From the NCBI RefSeq assembly GCF_024385505.1, contig NZ_JANFLT010000002.1, positions 1 to 64,000 on the forward strand: 64,000 nucleotides of DNA, in the 5' to 3' direction. Positions 24,164 through 32,691 of this stretch are shown here, one piece after another. Made by a program: the position numbers and the translations under genes. Origin of the DNA: Arthrobacter zhaoxinii. GTDB lineage: Bacteria; Actinomycetota; Actinomycetes; Actinomycetales; Micrococcaceae. The stretch's first letter is position 1. Every line of letters begins with the position of its first letter. A model generated the notes under the pieces. That model was not told the origin of the DNA and searched no databases. It saw only the letters and a list, made by a program, of their open reading frames with translations.

Positions 24164-25455
24164 CGGGTGCCCTGGCCGGCGGCAGCACCGGCGTCGTCCT
24201 GCACCGGGACCTCCGTTTCGGTGCGCCGGATGACACCGCTGTTAATCCCGACCGGTGCGCCGGAGGACCCCAGCTGCGCGGCGTCGTTCGCCGCCGTGAT
24301 GGCCTCCATGACGGTCTGGACGGTGACCGTCCCGAGGAAACGGTCACGCTGACCCGTCACCAGGGCTGCACCGGTGCTGGAGACCAGCATGGTGTCCAGG
24401 GCGTCGTTGAGCGTGGAATGTTCGCTGATCACCGGAAGTTTGGAATCAACGGTGTCGCTGTGCCGGTCCAGCCGGCTGAGCTGGCGGCGGGAGAGCCACT
24501 GGATGGGCCGCTCCCTTTCGTCCAGCACCACGGCGTTCTGCTCGCCTGCACCCTGCAGGCGGGAGAGCGTGTCGCTGGCGAGGTCCCCGATGCCGGCCGT
24601 TATGGGGGACGTCAGCTCCACCTCGTTCACGCGGGTCAGGGTGAGCTGCTTCAGGCCGGCGCCGGAGCCGATGAAGTTTTCCACAAACTCGTTGGCGGGG
24701 TTGGCCAGGATGCGTTCCGGGGAGTCATACTGCACCAGCTGGGCACCCTCGTCGAAGATGGCAATCCAGTCCCCGAGCTTCACCGCTTCGTCGAAGTCGT
24801 GCGTCACGCAGACGATGGTTTTGTGCAGCTCGGACTGGATGTGCAGCAGTTCGTCCTGCAGCCGCTGGCGGGTGATTGGGTCCACGGCGCCGAACGGTTC
24901 GTCCATAAGCAGCACGGGCGGATCGGCGGCCAGGGCGCGGGCCACGCCCACGCGCTGCTGCTGCCCGCCGGACAGCTCCTTCGGGTAGCGGTCCCGGTAC
25001 AGGGCAGGGTCCAGGGAAACCAATTCGAGCAGTTCGTCCACCCGGGCCTGGATGCGGTCCTTGTCCCAGTTGAGCATCTTGGGCACGACGGCGATGTTCG
25101 CCGCCACGGTCATGTGCGGAAAGAGCCCGCCGGCCTGGATGACGTAGCCGATCCCGCGGCGCAGCTGGTCGCCGTCGATCCCGGTGACGTCTTCGCCGTC
25201 GAGGATGATCCGCCCGCTGGTGGGCTCGATGAGCCGGTTGATCATTTTCAGCGTGGTGGTTTTGCCGCAGCCGGACGGGCCGACCAGCATCACAATGCTG
25301 CCCCGCGGAATCTCCATGGTCAGGCCGCCGACCGCCGGTTTGTCCTGCCCGGGGTAGCGCTTGGTGACGTCCTCCAGCAGGATGCCGGTGGCTTTGGTTA
25401 CGGTGCCGGTTTCGGTGGCTTCGGCGCCGGTGATTGGGGTGGGAGTCTCAGACAC
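24160..25455 (-). CDS. opuCA: Osmoprotectant ABC transporter ATP-binding protein with CBS domains
   Basis: About 431 residues. The nucleotide-binding domain has Walker A GPSGCGKTT, signature LSGGQQQRVGVARAL and Walker B LLMDEPFGAVD. The C-terminal 150 residues contain CBS-like repeats (SEHSTLNDALDTMLVSSTGA and neighbours), which in OpuCA/OpuA proteins sense ionic strength or nucleotides. I chose a GTG start at 25455 because GAGG precedes it and it gives a short overlap with the permease gene; an ATG at 25506 would overlap by 59 bases. It energises the two permeases. Confidence 0.87.
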   Translation of the reverse strand: MSETPTPITGAEATETGTVTKATGILLEDVTKRYPGQDKPAVGGLTMEIPRGSIVMLVGPSGCGKTTTLKMINRLIEPTSGRIILDGEDVTGIDGDQLRRGIGYVIQAGGLFPHMTVAANIAVVPKMLNWDKDRIQARVDELLELVSLDPALYRDRYPKELSGGQQQRVGVARALAADPPVLLMDEPFGAVDPITRQRLQDELLHIQSELHKTIVCVTHDFDEAVKLGDWIAIFDEGAQLVQYDSPERILANPANEFVENFIGSGAGLKQLTLTRVNEVELTSPITAGIGDLASDTLSRLQGAGEQNAVVLDERERPIQWLSRRQLSRLDRHSDTVDSKLPVISEHSTLNDALDTMLVSSTGAALVTGQRDRFLGTVTVQTVMEAITAANDAAQLGSSGAPVGINSGVIRRTETEVPVQDDAGAAAGQGTR

Positions 25456-26089
25456 GGATACCTCGCGGGGTTGTGAGCCGGCCGAGGCCGACCAGGAGAA
25501 GGTCAAGGATCAAGGCCAGCAGGATGACGCCGACGACGCCGACCACCACGGACTCGAGGGAGTTGGCACCGCCTAGACGGGAGAGGCCAGTGAAGATGAA
25601 GCCGCCCAGGCCCGGGCCGAGGGCGTAGGCAGCGATGGCGGCGATGCCCATCACCATCTGGGCGGACACCCGGACTCCGGCCAGGATGACCGGCCAGGCA
25701 AGCGGCAGTTCAATGCGCAGCAGCGTGCGCATCCGACTCATGCCGACGCCGCGGGCGGATTCGACGACGGTCGGGGAAATCCCCGCCAGGCCCACCACGG
25801 CGTTACGCAGAATGGGCAGGGTGGCATAGAACGCCACCACGATCACGGCCGGAAGCGCACCGAACCCGAAGGGAGCGATCAGCAGGCCGATCAGAGCGAA
25901 GGACGGCAGCGTCAGCCCGACCGCGGAGACGCCGTTGGCCACGCCGCTGAGGGTCTTGTTGCGGTACACCAGGGCCGCGATGACCACGGCAATCACCGTG
26001 GCCAGGACCAGGCACTGAAGAACCAGGCTGAAGTGCTGCCATCCGGCGAACAGGATCTGTTGATACCGGTCCGCTACGAATTCCCACAC
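25448..26089 (-). CDS. opuCB: Osmoprotectant ABC transporter permease (first)
   Basis: 213 residues with five or six membrane helices and the ATPase-contact motif GMSRMRTLLRIELPLAWPVI. It is the first gene of the permease-ATPase-permease-binding-protein operon, the usual OpuC/ProU-like order in Gram-positives. Upstream lies an intergenic stretch of more than 1 kb that begins the scar zone of the accessory region. Confidence 0.86.
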   Translation of the reverse strand: MWEFVADRYQQILFAGWQHFSLVLQCLVLATVIAVVIAALVYRNKTLSGVANGVSAVGLTLPSFALIGLLIAPFGFGALPAVIVVAFYATLPILRNAVVGLAGISPTVVESARGVGMSRMRTLLRIELPLAWPVILAGVRVSAQMVMGIAAIAAYALGPGLGGFIFTGLSRLGGANSLESVVVGVVGVILLALILDLLLVGLGRLTTPRGIRV

Positions 26090-26408
26090 ATCAAGACCTC
26101 TTCACTTTGGTTACGTATGTTTGGTCGACGCCCGGCCTCACTTAGCCTCCGGGCGAAAACTACCAAGCAACCTTACCGTTACCTCCCTCACATTAAGCGC
26201 CGAAAAGAGCCCAACCGGAACAACGTGACGCTTTCGCAACGGTTCGGGGCCGGGGTTTGCTGAGTCTTTGCGGGGAGACCGGGCAGGGTTTCGGGGTGGG
26301 CCGGGAGGGTTCGTGGTTGTCTGGACGGTTCGGGGTGACGGGGGGGTCGGGGTGAGGGGCGACGGGGGCGTCGGGCTCTCGTGCTTTCAGAGCTGCCGGG
26401 CTCCCCCT

Positions 26409-26526
26409 CTGTATCGCTGATGCTGTCCGCCGCGCTTCGGGGGCGACGGGACGACCCGCCTTCTGTGCAGGTGGTGCTGTCCGCCGCTGCCGGAATCTCG
26501 CCTTCTGTACAGCAGATGCTGCTTGG
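26409..26526. repeat. Three degenerate direct repeats
   Basis: Three related units start at 26409, 26463 and 26505, each of the form CTGTnnnGnnGrTGCTG. The first two continue identically with TCCGCCGC. The third forms the left arm of the first hairpin. A similar unit (GCAGCTGATGCTG) recurs at about 47484 at the other edge of the accessory region. Confidence 0.55.
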
Positions 26527-26554
26527 TGGGTTTCCAGGCGACATCAGCTGTACA
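26506..26554. repeat. Hairpin 1
   Basis: TGTACAGCAGATG at 26506-26518 pairs with CATCAGCTGTACA at 26542-26554 (12 of 13 bp) around a 23-base loop. Its arm ends share the CAGnAGATG core with hairpins 3 and 4. Confidence 0.6.
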
Positions 26555-26599
26555 TTAGCGCCATCCACCGGGCTACGCCGGGCACAGTGTCCCACGAAT

Positions 26600-26636
26600 T
26601 GTTACAGGTGGGTCTGGGGTGGTTCCACCTGTAACA
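26600..26636. repeat. Hairpin 2
   Basis: TGTTACAGGTGG at 26600-26611 pairs perfectly with CCACCTGTAACA at 26625-26636 around a 13-base loop. It has no T-tract and there is no gene end nearby, so it does not look like a terminator. Confidence 0.65.
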
Positions 26637-26673
26637 CCAGCACCGCCGGCCGGCATGTTCGGCCCTAATGGAG

Positions 26674-26745
26674 GGCTCCGGTGCGTTCATAGTGCAGTAG
26701 ATGTCCCCCAGCCGGCTGGCAGCCAGCATCTACTGCACTATGAAC
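26674..26745. repeat. Hairpin 3 and left copy of the 35-bp boundary repeat
   Basis: A perfect 19-bp inverted repeat, GTTCATAGTGCAGTAGATG at 26685-26703 and its complement at 26727-26745, with a 23-base loop. The 35 bases 26674-26708, which include the left arm, recur at 47604-47638 with one difference, next to the intact doxX gene. Confidence 0.85.
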
Positions 26746-26756
26746 CTGCGGTGCGG

Positions 26757-26853
26757 CATCTAGTGAGCAGAAAACGGGGCTTAGCTGCATCTACTGAGCA
26801 GATAACGCGGCTATTCAGTAGGGATAGGCCCGTTAGCTGCTCAGTAGATGCAG
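26757..26853. repeat. Hairpin 4 with tandem units
   Basis: CTGCATCTACTGAGCAG at 26785-26801 pairs perfectly (17 bp) with 26837-26853. A related unit of about 30 bp (GCATCTAnTGAGCAGnnAACG) begins at 26757 and at 26787, and a third copy lies inverted in the right arm. All share the CAGTAGATG core seen in hairpin 3. Confidence 0.7.
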
Positions 26854-26875
26854 GCAGAGGCTAAGCTGCCCGTTA

Positions 26876-27119
26876 TCACCGGCCGGGGGCTGGGGGCGTC
26901 CCGCCGCCGGTGCCGTGCATCCACAGGACCACGTCCATGGCGCGGAGCCGGGAAATCCGGTGGGGTAGTTCCGCCCGACGCTGGATTTCGTCGAGGCGGA
27001 GGGCGAGCACCCTGCTGTCCTCGGTGAGCGCCGTGTGCCAATCAAGTCACCGGGTCAGGGAGTCCTTCAGCTTCGTCTCGCTTTTCGCCACCGAATCCCC
27101 CGATGGGGATCAAGCGATT
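26876..27119 (-). pseudogene. Broken DUF6308-family gene
   Basis: The minus strand encodes the C-terminal third of a DUF6308 protein: RLIPIG, then a frameshift, VAKSETKLKDSLTR, an in-frame TGA where the intact copy has Trp, and then LDWHTALTED through SRLRAMDVVLWMH to a stop. It aligns throughout with the intact gene at 21686-22381 (LIPIWDPLVA, SLTQWEEWHALLTADD, STLRAMDVILWMD). The 5' two thirds are missing. The remnant borders the hairpin zone and suggests that older DNA was cut up at this locus. Confidence 0.8.
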
Positions 27120-27170
27120 CCCGCACACCAATCCCGGCCGCCCCGCACCCCGTCCCCTAGAGTGATCGCC

Positions 27171-27719
27171 ATGGACACTCCGACCCAGTTTGCCGTCATT
27201 GCGTTCACTGCCTTCGTAATATGCGTCGGTCCCGCCCTGCTCGTGCCGGGTGTTCTCGCATATTCCGGCCGTTGGACCTCTTGGGTAGGTCCGTCCGGCT
27301 CCCAGTCGACGGCGAAGCACTCCCGGCTGGGCTTCATGATGTTCTGGGCCGGTGCACCGATGACCGTGATGGATGTTCTCCTCGGCCTTGAGGCGCTGGG
27401 GGTGGACGCATCGCTGACAAGGGAGCTCGTCCTGGCACCCATGATTCTCTGCATGCCCATAGTGATGATGCACATCTTCTTCCTCCCGAAGCTCCTCCGG
27501 CCCCTCCTGCTGCCTCAGTGGTACCGGGACTGGGAGGACCCGATCAACGAGCGCGATGATCAGGAGACCGAGCTGCGCCGGGCCAGGCGGAAACGCCTCC
27601 GGAAACTGCCCCGGGCTGAAAGACGCCGGGTTCGGCTCCAGGAAAAGGGTGCGGCTGGCCGCCTGATCGTCGTCGAGGTTGATCAGAAGGTCATCTGGGA
27701 GAAAACCTCGCGCTACTAG
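27171..27719 (+). CDS. Membrane protein of unknown function
   Basis: 182 residues. Three hydrophobic segments are visible near residues 6-32, 58-82 and 88-110, followed by a strongly basic cytoplasmic-type tail (RRARRKRLRKLPRAERRRVR). I recognise no family. The reading frame extends upstream to 26910, but that part lies over the broken DUF6308 gene, so the ATG at 27171 is preferred. Its stop codon touches the doxX fragment on the opposite strand. Confidence 0.6.
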   Translation: MDTPTQFAVIAFTAFVICVGPALLVPGVLAYSGRWTSWVGPSGSQSTAKHSRLGFMMFWAGAPMTVMDVLLGLEALGVDASLTRELVLAPMILCMPIVMMHIFFLPKLLRPLLLPQWYRDWEDPINERDDQETELRRARRKRLRKLPRAERRRVRLQEKGAAGRLIVVEVDQKVIWEKTSRY

Positions 27720-27808
27720 CCCTTCAGCCCGCCCCGCAGCGCCTTCCACGCACCGGTGGACCAGAGTGCCCTACACAGCACCAGCAGCGGCTGGAAGAAC
27801 AGCTGGGC
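27718..27808 (-). pseudogene. 3' fragment of a doxX gene, left flank of the accessory region
   Basis: These 91 bases match 47653-47740, the 3' end of the intact doxX gene, with three substitutions and one 3-base insertion. The encoded tail keeps LWSTGAWKALRGGLKG. Nothing further upstream in doxX is present here. The two copies lie in the same orientation at either end of the 20-kb catabolic region. Confidence 0.88.
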
Positions 27809-27882
27809 ACGGACCCCGCATCCCTGCTCGATTTGCCGGAAGACGGAGAAATTAATACGCGAACCTCAGGGCCGGGTTAGGG

Positions 27883-27918
27883 TTATGCGAGACTGAACTG
27901 GTACGTACAGTATAGTTC
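27883..27918 (+). promoter_or_regulatory. Shared promoter/operator element, copy 1
   Basis: TTATGC at 27883-27888 stands 17 bp before TACAGT at 27906-27911. TACAGT lies in CGTACAGTA, the core shared by four units of the region. GAACT at 27895 and AGTTC at 27914 bracket it as an outer inverted repeat. The first monooxygenase gene starts 38 bp after TACAGT. Confidence 0.6.
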
Positions 27919-27949
27919 GGTTATCACGTCACCCACGAGAGGTATACCG

Positions 27950-29137
27950 ATGTCGATGACGACAACGACCGCCCCCACAGCAAGCGAGCTCATCGCCCGC
28001 GCGGAAAAGCTGGTCCCGCTGTTGCGGGAGCGCGCATCCCAGGCCGAGAACCTCCGACGGCAGCCTGATGAGACCATCGAGGATTACAGATCAGCCGGGT
28101 TCTTCACAGCGATGGTGCCCGCGGAACACGGAGGCTCCGCACTCGGCCTCAGCGAGTTCGCCGACCTCGTCCGCGTCCTCTCGCGGGGCGACGCCTCTGC
28201 CGGATGGATCGCCGCATTCCTCATCTCGCACTCGACCCTCCTCTACCGCTACGGCGCGGAGGCACAGGGTGAGTTCTTCGCGGAGAAACCGTACGGCCTG
28301 ACCGTCGCCGCTGCGGGCCCTCCCGGAGCCGCAACCCCTGTGGAGGGCGGATATAACGTCTCCGGCACCTGGCGCTTCGGTTCCGGTGTTCTCCACGCCG
28401 AGTGGGCCGCGCTCAGTGCGATGTCACCCGATGGTCCTCTCAGTGTTGTGGTACCCGTCAATGCGACCGAGATCGTCGACACCTGGCACGTCCCCGGGAT
28501 GAAGGCGACGGGCTCCAACGACATCAAGGTAGAGGGACTCTTCGTTCCGCGCCACCGCACGGTTTCCTTCCCCACGTACTCGTCTGAGCACAACGAGGGT
28601 GCGGCCCTGACTGACTACCCGCTCATCGGCTACCCCATGAACCGCACGCTCAACCTCATCCATTCCGCCGTGGCCATCGGCACCGCGGACGCGGCCCTCG
28701 AGTTGTTCGCGGCCGGTCTCGGTAAGCGGGTCCGGATGCAGACACAGCAGAAGCAGATCGACGAGCCGATCACCCGCCAGACCTACGGCAAGGCATGGGA
28801 TCTCGTACAGGTCGCGGGCCTCCAGCTGCACGACGCACTTGCGCACACTGACCGGGTTTACGGCAGGCACTCGACCGATCCCGCGACGCTCGCAGACCGC
28901 GCCCGCATCAATCTGGGGCTGACCGGATCCGGGCAGAAAGCCTTCCAGGCCGTCGACCTCGTGGTGCGGGCAGCCGGCGCCTCCATCTTCCGCACCGGGG
29001 ACCCCCTGGAACGGATCGTCCGCGACACGCAGGTCATGCGCAATCACGCCGCAGTCGACTTCGAGACCATGGCATCGGTCGCCGGCGGAGCGCTGCTCGG
29101 CGTTGGCATCGGCGACTACGCCGAGCCCATGTTCTAA
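27950..29137 (+). CDS. Group-D-type flavin-dependent monooxygenase (HsaA/acyl-CoA dehydrogenase fold)
   Basis: 395 residues, the size of HsaA, the FMNH2-dependent phenol hydroxylase of steroid catabolism. It has the acyl-CoA dehydrogenase-like fold: TAMVPAEHGGSALGLSEFAD, GTWRFGSGVLHAEWAALSAM, GMKATGSNDIKVEGLFVPRH and GASIFRTGDPLERIVRDTQV. Such two-component enzymes use reduced flavin from a partner reductase to hydroxylate a ring. Two flavin reductase candidates lie within the region. It is the paralogue of the gene at 37524-38711, and both are followed by an NTF2-like gene. GAGAGG precedes the ATG by seven bases. The substrate is unknown. Confidence 0.8.
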   Translation: MSMTTTTAPTASELIARAEKLVPLLRERASQAENLRRQPDETIEDYRSAGFFTAMVPAEHGGSALGLSEFADLVRVLSRGDASAGWIAAFLISHSTLLYRYGAEAQGEFFAEKPYGLTVAAAGPPGAATPVEGGYNVSGTWRFGSGVLHAEWAALSAMSPDGPLSVVVPVNATEIVDTWHVPGMKATGSNDIKVEGLFVPRHRTVSFPTYSSEHNEGAALTDYPLIGYPMNRTLNLIHSAVAIGTADAALELFAAGLGKRVRMQTQQKQIDEPITRQTYGKAWDLVQVAGLQLHDALAHTDRVYGRHSTDPATLADRARINLGLTGSGQKAFQAVDLVVRAAGASIFRTGDPLERIVRDTQVMRNHAAVDFETMASVAGGALLGVGIGDYAEPMF

Positions 29138-29178
29138 GTCGATCCGACTGCCCGCCACCAACTGAAAAGGAAGACCGC

Positions 29179-29832
29179 ATGACCGACATTGCTGCACTTG
29201 AACGCCGGATTTCCCGAACCGAGGCCTACATCGAGATCTCGAACATCATGGGAAGGATCGAGTTCCTCCACTCGGCCTACGCGAACGAGCCGATTGTGCC
29301 GTACTTCAGCACACGGCCCGACACCGTAATCGAGCTCCCCTTCGGCCGCTACACCGGCTCCGACGCCGCGCAGCGCTGCTTCGTCGGCGCGCTCGACGAG
29401 GGCCTGCCGCCCCGCGACCTCAGCGGTGAGTACGTCGAGCACCTCTTGTCCACGCCCGTCATCGAGGTTGCCGATGACCTCGAAACGGCGAAGGCCGCGT
29501 GGATCACGCCGGGTGCCGAGGCGCACCACCTCGGCTGGGTCGAGGGCAATCCCCTCCACGGGTTCTGGTACTGGGGTCGCTACCATCTGGTCTTCCGCAA
29601 GGAGGAAGGTGCTTGGAAGATCTGGAAGTACCGGAACTCCCTCACGTTCGTTGCCGACTACTACAAGAGCTTCACGGACGGCAGCCTCCCCCGTCCCCCC
29701 GCCCCGATCGGCAACGGTGGACCGGACAGCGCTCCGCGGTTCCAGGTCGAGTACACCCCGTCGTGGGATCCCAAGGAACTCGTGCATGCGCCCGAGCCCT
29801 ATGCCACTTTCGTCGACGAGGACGAGTTCTAG
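29179..29832 (+). CDS. NTF2/SnoaL-like protein
   Basis: 217 residues of the NTF2-like cone fold (SnoaL-like domain): ALERRISRTEAYIEISNIMG at the start, ELPFGRYTGSDAAQ, and the strongly conserved ITPGAEAHHLGWVEGNPLHG, where a His pair sits in the likely pocket. NTF2-like proteins serve as isomerases, cyclases, dehydratases or small subunits of oxygenases. It follows the monooxygenase gene by 41 bp, and the pair is duplicated at 36826-38711, which suggests that monooxygenase and NTF2-like protein act together. Confidence 0.78.
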   Translation: MTDIAALERRISRTEAYIEISNIMGRIEFLHSAYANEPIVPYFSTRPDTVIELPFGRYTGSDAAQRCFVGALDEGLPPRDLSGEYVEHLLSTPVIEVADDLETAKAAWITPGAEAHHLGWVEGNPLHGFWYWGRYHLVFRKEEGAWKIWKYRNSLTFVADYYKSFTDGSLPRPPAPIGNGGPDSAPRFQVEYTPSWDPKELVHAPEPYATFVDEDEF

Positions 29833-29849
29833 GCACGCAGGAACACCAA

Positions 29850-29884
29850 AAAGCGGCCGGGTGAACAATTCACCCGGCCGCTTT
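29850..29884. terminator. Bidirectional intrinsic terminator
   Basis: A perfect 16-bp stem, AAAGCGGCCGGGTGAA with its complement, around the loop CAA, lying between the convergent NTF2-like gene and the thiolase gene. Confidence 0.88.
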
Positions 29885-29896
29885 CCGTTCTGCTGA

Positions 29897-31117
29897 TCAG
29901 CTGAGGCGTTCCAGCACGATTGCCATTCCCTGCCCGCCGCCCACGCACAGCGTGGCCATGCCAAGCGTCTTGTCCTCGGTGGACAGGCCGTTGATCAGCG
30001 TGCCGATCAGTCGGGTGCCGGTCGCACCGAACGGATGCCCGATGGCGATCGCCCCGCCGTGCGTGTTGAGCTGACGGTCCACGTCGATCCCGAGCTCCCT
30101 CGCAGAAGCAACGACCTGGACGGCGAATGCCTCATTGATCTCGATCAGGTCGAGGTCAGCGATGGTCAGGCCGGCCCGGCGAAGCGCCCGCCGCGACGAC
30201 TCGACGGGTCCGAGCCCCATGATCTCCGGCGACAGACCCGAGACAGCGGTAGAGACGATGCGCGCCAGTGGCTGCAGACCGTGCGCCTTCGCATACCGTC
30301 CGGAGACAACCACTGCGGCAGATGCACCGTCATTGAGCGGGCAGGCATTGCCTGCCGTGACCGTTCCGACGGGCGAGAACACGGGCTTAAGCTCGGCCAG
30401 CACCTCCGCGGTGGTTCCCGGACGGAGCGAGTCATCCTGATCGAAGATCGACCCGTCCGGCCGCACCACGGGCACGATCTCCCGCGCCAGGTAGCCGCTG
30501 GCCTGCGCTTCCCCCGCCAGACGCTGCGAGCGCGCAGCAAAGGCGTCCTGCTCCGCGCGGCTGACTCCGGTCAGCCGCGCCACATACTCCGCCGTGTGAC
30601 CCATCTGAATATAGGCGTCGGGCATCCCGCCGTCGGCGCGTGGGTCGTGCCACGGCGCCCCCGACAGCATCGCCTGTGCCGTGCGTTCGGCAGCTGCGTC
30701 GAACGCGGCATTACCCGCCCCGGCCGGCGGTGCCGCGTGGGATGTCGACTCGGTGCCTCCGACGAGGAACGCATCCCCTTCGCCGGCCTTAATGGCGTGG
30801 AACGCCATCCGGGTGGTTTGGATCGAGGACGCGCAGAAGCGGTTCACGGTTGTGCCCGGCAGCGTGTCGTAGTTGAGCAGCGTTGCCACGACGCGGGCCA
30901 TGTTGAACCCCTGTTCACCGTCGGGTGCCGCCGTGCCGAGCATCAGGTCGTCGACGTCGTCGATTGACAACCCAGGTACACGGTCGATGACGCCGGCGAA
31001 GACCTGGCGCGCGAGTTCGTCGCCGCGCACATCGGCCAGACCACCCTTGCGGGCACGGCCGATGGCGGTACGGGCGATGGAGACGATGACGGCGTCGTCG
31101 TCGGTAAGAGTGGTCAT
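29897..31117 (-). CDS. Thiolase (acetyl-CoA C-acyltransferase)
   Basis: 406 residues with every thiolase landmark: nucleophile Cys in TVNRFCASSIQTTRMAFHAI, His in NTHGGAIAIGHPFGATGTRL, and the second Cys in LCVGGGQGMAIVLERL. It would cleave a 3-ketoacyl-CoA with CoA, acetoacetyl-CoA being the simplest candidate. It is the last gene of a run coupled by ATGA overlaps behind the MhpA-like hydroxylase and acetoacetyl-CoA synthetase genes, which fits a terminal step to acetyl-CoA. Confidence 0.9.
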   Translation of the reverse strand: MTTLTDDDAVIVSIARTAIGRARKGGLADVRGDELARQVFAGVIDRVPGLSIDDVDDLMLGTAAPDGEQGFNMARVVATLLNYDTLPGTTVNRFCASSIQTTRMAFHAIKAGEGDAFLVGGTESTSHAAPPAGAGNAAFDAAAERTAQAMLSGAPWHDPRADGGMPDAYIQMGHTAEYVARLTGVSRAEQDAFAARSQRLAGEAQASGYLAREIVPVVRPDGSIFDQDDSLRPGTTAEVLAELKPVFSPVGTVTAGNACPLNDGASAAVVVSGRYAKAHGLQPLARIVSTAVSGLSPEIMGLGPVESSRRALRRAGLTIADLDLIEINEAFAVQVVASARELGIDVDRQLNTHGGAIAIGHPFGATGTRLIGTLINGLSTEDKTLGMATLCVGGGQGMAIVLERLS

Positions 31118-32691
31118 GCGGACTCCCGTAGGTGGGTTGTTTCAAGGGCTGCCATGAGGTTTACGGCGTCGTCAACGGTCTTTGCCGAGGCGAACCCGTG
31201 GAAGTCGGGACGGTAGACGACGGCAACGGCCGTATCGAAGACCTCACCGTATCGGCCGTCGACGTCGCTGCCGCTGTGCCGGTTGCGGGCCGCGGTATCG
31301 GCGGGCATGACCTCGATGACCTTGCACGGGAATCCGGCGGGTCTGGCCGCACGGATACGCTCCGCATCGTCCTCGCTGACCACGCGCCCGTCGACGAAGG
31401 CCACGAACTCACCCCAGGTAATCCGGTCTGCGGCCGTCTCGCTGCCGTCGAGGCCGCGCAACCGTCCCTGCACGCCGATTCGGCCGGCGACCGGATCGGT
31501 CCCGGGCGCACCTCCGGGGAAGAAGCCCGGCCCGAGGATCTCCGGCGGCATGGGGGGAAGTGCGTTCCAGGGGAACGGCCCGGTACTGAGGAAGTGGGCG
31601 TCCCGCGCCTCGACCTTGGCGGGGTCGGTCTCGCAGATCATCCGGCCGAGTTCGAGTGACATCATCAGCGCATGCTGCACGTGTGCACCCCGCTCGCTCC
31701 CATAGGTGTCGAGCAGGCTGAGCGGTGCGAGCCCGCTCAGCACGTGGTCAATCTTCCACACCAAGTTCGCGACATCGCGGACCCCCGACACCATCCCCCG
31801 CCCGAAGAAGGGCGGCATTTGGTGCGCGGCGTCGCCGGCGACGAACACGCGCCCGCGGCTCCATTCGGTGACGCAGCGCGCGTTGAACCTGTACATCGCC
31901 AGACGCTCGAGGTCCGCGTTCTCGGGAGTGACCTCCCAGGGAGCGACGAGTCCCCAGGCGTTCTCCGTGCTGGTGAATGCCGCAGCGTCCTCGCCGGGCA
32001 TCAGCATGAATTCGAAGCGACGCCGGCCAGGACCGCCGGAGACGACAGACGTCGGACGCAGGGGGTCGCAGATCTGGCCGTTCTCGGGCGTCCATTCACG
32101 CTCGGCCATCCGGAGATCCATCACCAGCCAGTCCGAGCTGAAGGCCAGATCCGTCATCGCCAGCCCGGCGAGTTCCCGCACGGCCGAGTTGGCGCCGTCG
32201 CATCCCACGAGGAATTTGGCCCGGACCGTGGCCCCGCCGGCAGGTCCGTTGACGACCGCCGACACCCCCTCGGCATCCTGGTCAAACCCGGTAAGAGCGG
32301 TTCCCCAGCGAATCTCGAGCCCTTCGGCCAGCTCCTGGTGCCGCCGCAGCGCGGCTTCGAGGTCGGGCTGGGCGAACATCGTGGACTCCGGCCAGCCCTG
32401 CGGCCCGTCGAGGGGTGCCGGGAAGGTCAGCAGGAGCTTCCGATCGGCGTTGAGCCAGTCGTAGCTCAGGGCAGGCTCGCTGAACGTGGCCTGCTCCTCC
32501 GCATCCAGGCCCACTCCGCCTAGGAAGCGGTTGACGTCCGGGTCGTAGTGGACCGCCCGAGGCAGAGAATACGGCTCGCGGTGCTGCTCAACGGCCAGCA
32601 CCCGGTACCCGCGCTGTGCAAGGTAGAGCGAGGTCAGTTGCCCCACCACACCCTGTCCCACAACAAGCACATCGACATCGTTGTCGCTCAT
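31114..32691 (-). CDS. MhpA-like FAD-dependent aromatic hydroxylase
   Basis: 525 residues of the class-A flavoprotein monooxygenase family: FAD motif VVGQGVVGQLTSLYLAQRGY, the DG motif FLVGCDGANSAVRELAG, and VFVAGDAAHQMPPFFGRGM. The thioredoxin-like C-terminal domain typical of phenol hydroxylases and MhpA is present. Such enzymes use NAD(P)H and oxygen to hydroxylate phenols, often making the diol for ring cleavage. It overlaps the thiolase and AcsA genes by ATGA. The exact phenol is unknown; MhpA itself uses 3-(3-hydroxyphenyl)propionate. Confidence 0.87.
   Translation of the reverse strand: MSDNDVDVLVVGQGVVGQLTSLYLAQRGYRVLAVEQHREPYSLPRAVHYDPDVNRFLGGVGLDAEEQATFSEPALSYDWLNADRKLLLTFPAPLDGPQGWPESTMFAQPDLEAALRRHQELAEGLEIRWGTALTGFDQDAEGVSAVVNGPAGGATVRAKFLVGCDGANSAVRELAGLAMTDLAFSSDWLVMDLRMAEREWTPENGQICDPLRPTSVVSGGPGRRRFEFMLMPGEDAAAFTSTENAWGLVAPWEVTPENADLERLAMYRFNARCVTEWSRGRVFVAGDAAHQMPPFFGRGMVSGVRDVANLVWKIDHVLSGLAPLSLLDTYGSERGAHVQHALMMSLELGRMICETDPAKVEARDAHFLSTGPFPWNALPPMPPEILGPGFFPGGAPGTDPVAGRIGVQGRLRGLDGSETAADRITWGEFVAFVDGRVVSEDDAERIRAARPAGFPCKVIEVMPADTAARNRHSGSDVDGRYGEVFDTAVAVVYRPDFHGFASAKTVDDAVNLMAALETTHLRESA

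Larger units (their letters stand above)
26090..27170. other. 1.08-kb non-coding scar zone with hairpins and a broken gene
   Basis: No intact gene is convincing here. The first 300 bp carry the opu promoter side and GC/GT-rich low-complexity sequence. From 26409 onward come degenerate direct repeats, four successive hairpins and the remains of a DUF6308 gene, each listed separately. A 135-codon minus-strand frame (26188-26595) merely translates the repeats into a Ser/Pro/Arg-rich string and has no family features. Confidence 0.7.

Noticed and set aside
24100-25476. A 458-codon plus-strand frame opposite the opuCA gene
   Set aside because: It is a shadow of the ATPase gene in a high-GC genome: its translation is Gly/Val/His-rich without any domain, while the minus strand has all ABC motifs.
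26188-26595. A 135-codon minus-strand frame in the hairpin zone
   Set aside because: It translates degenerate DNA repeats into repeated CTEG/DTEG strings and an Arg/Pro run, and no ribosome-binding site or family supports it.
26506-26853. Possible CRISPR array
   Set aside because: The repeats are inverted rather than direct, differ from one another, lack regular spacers, and no cas gene is nearby.
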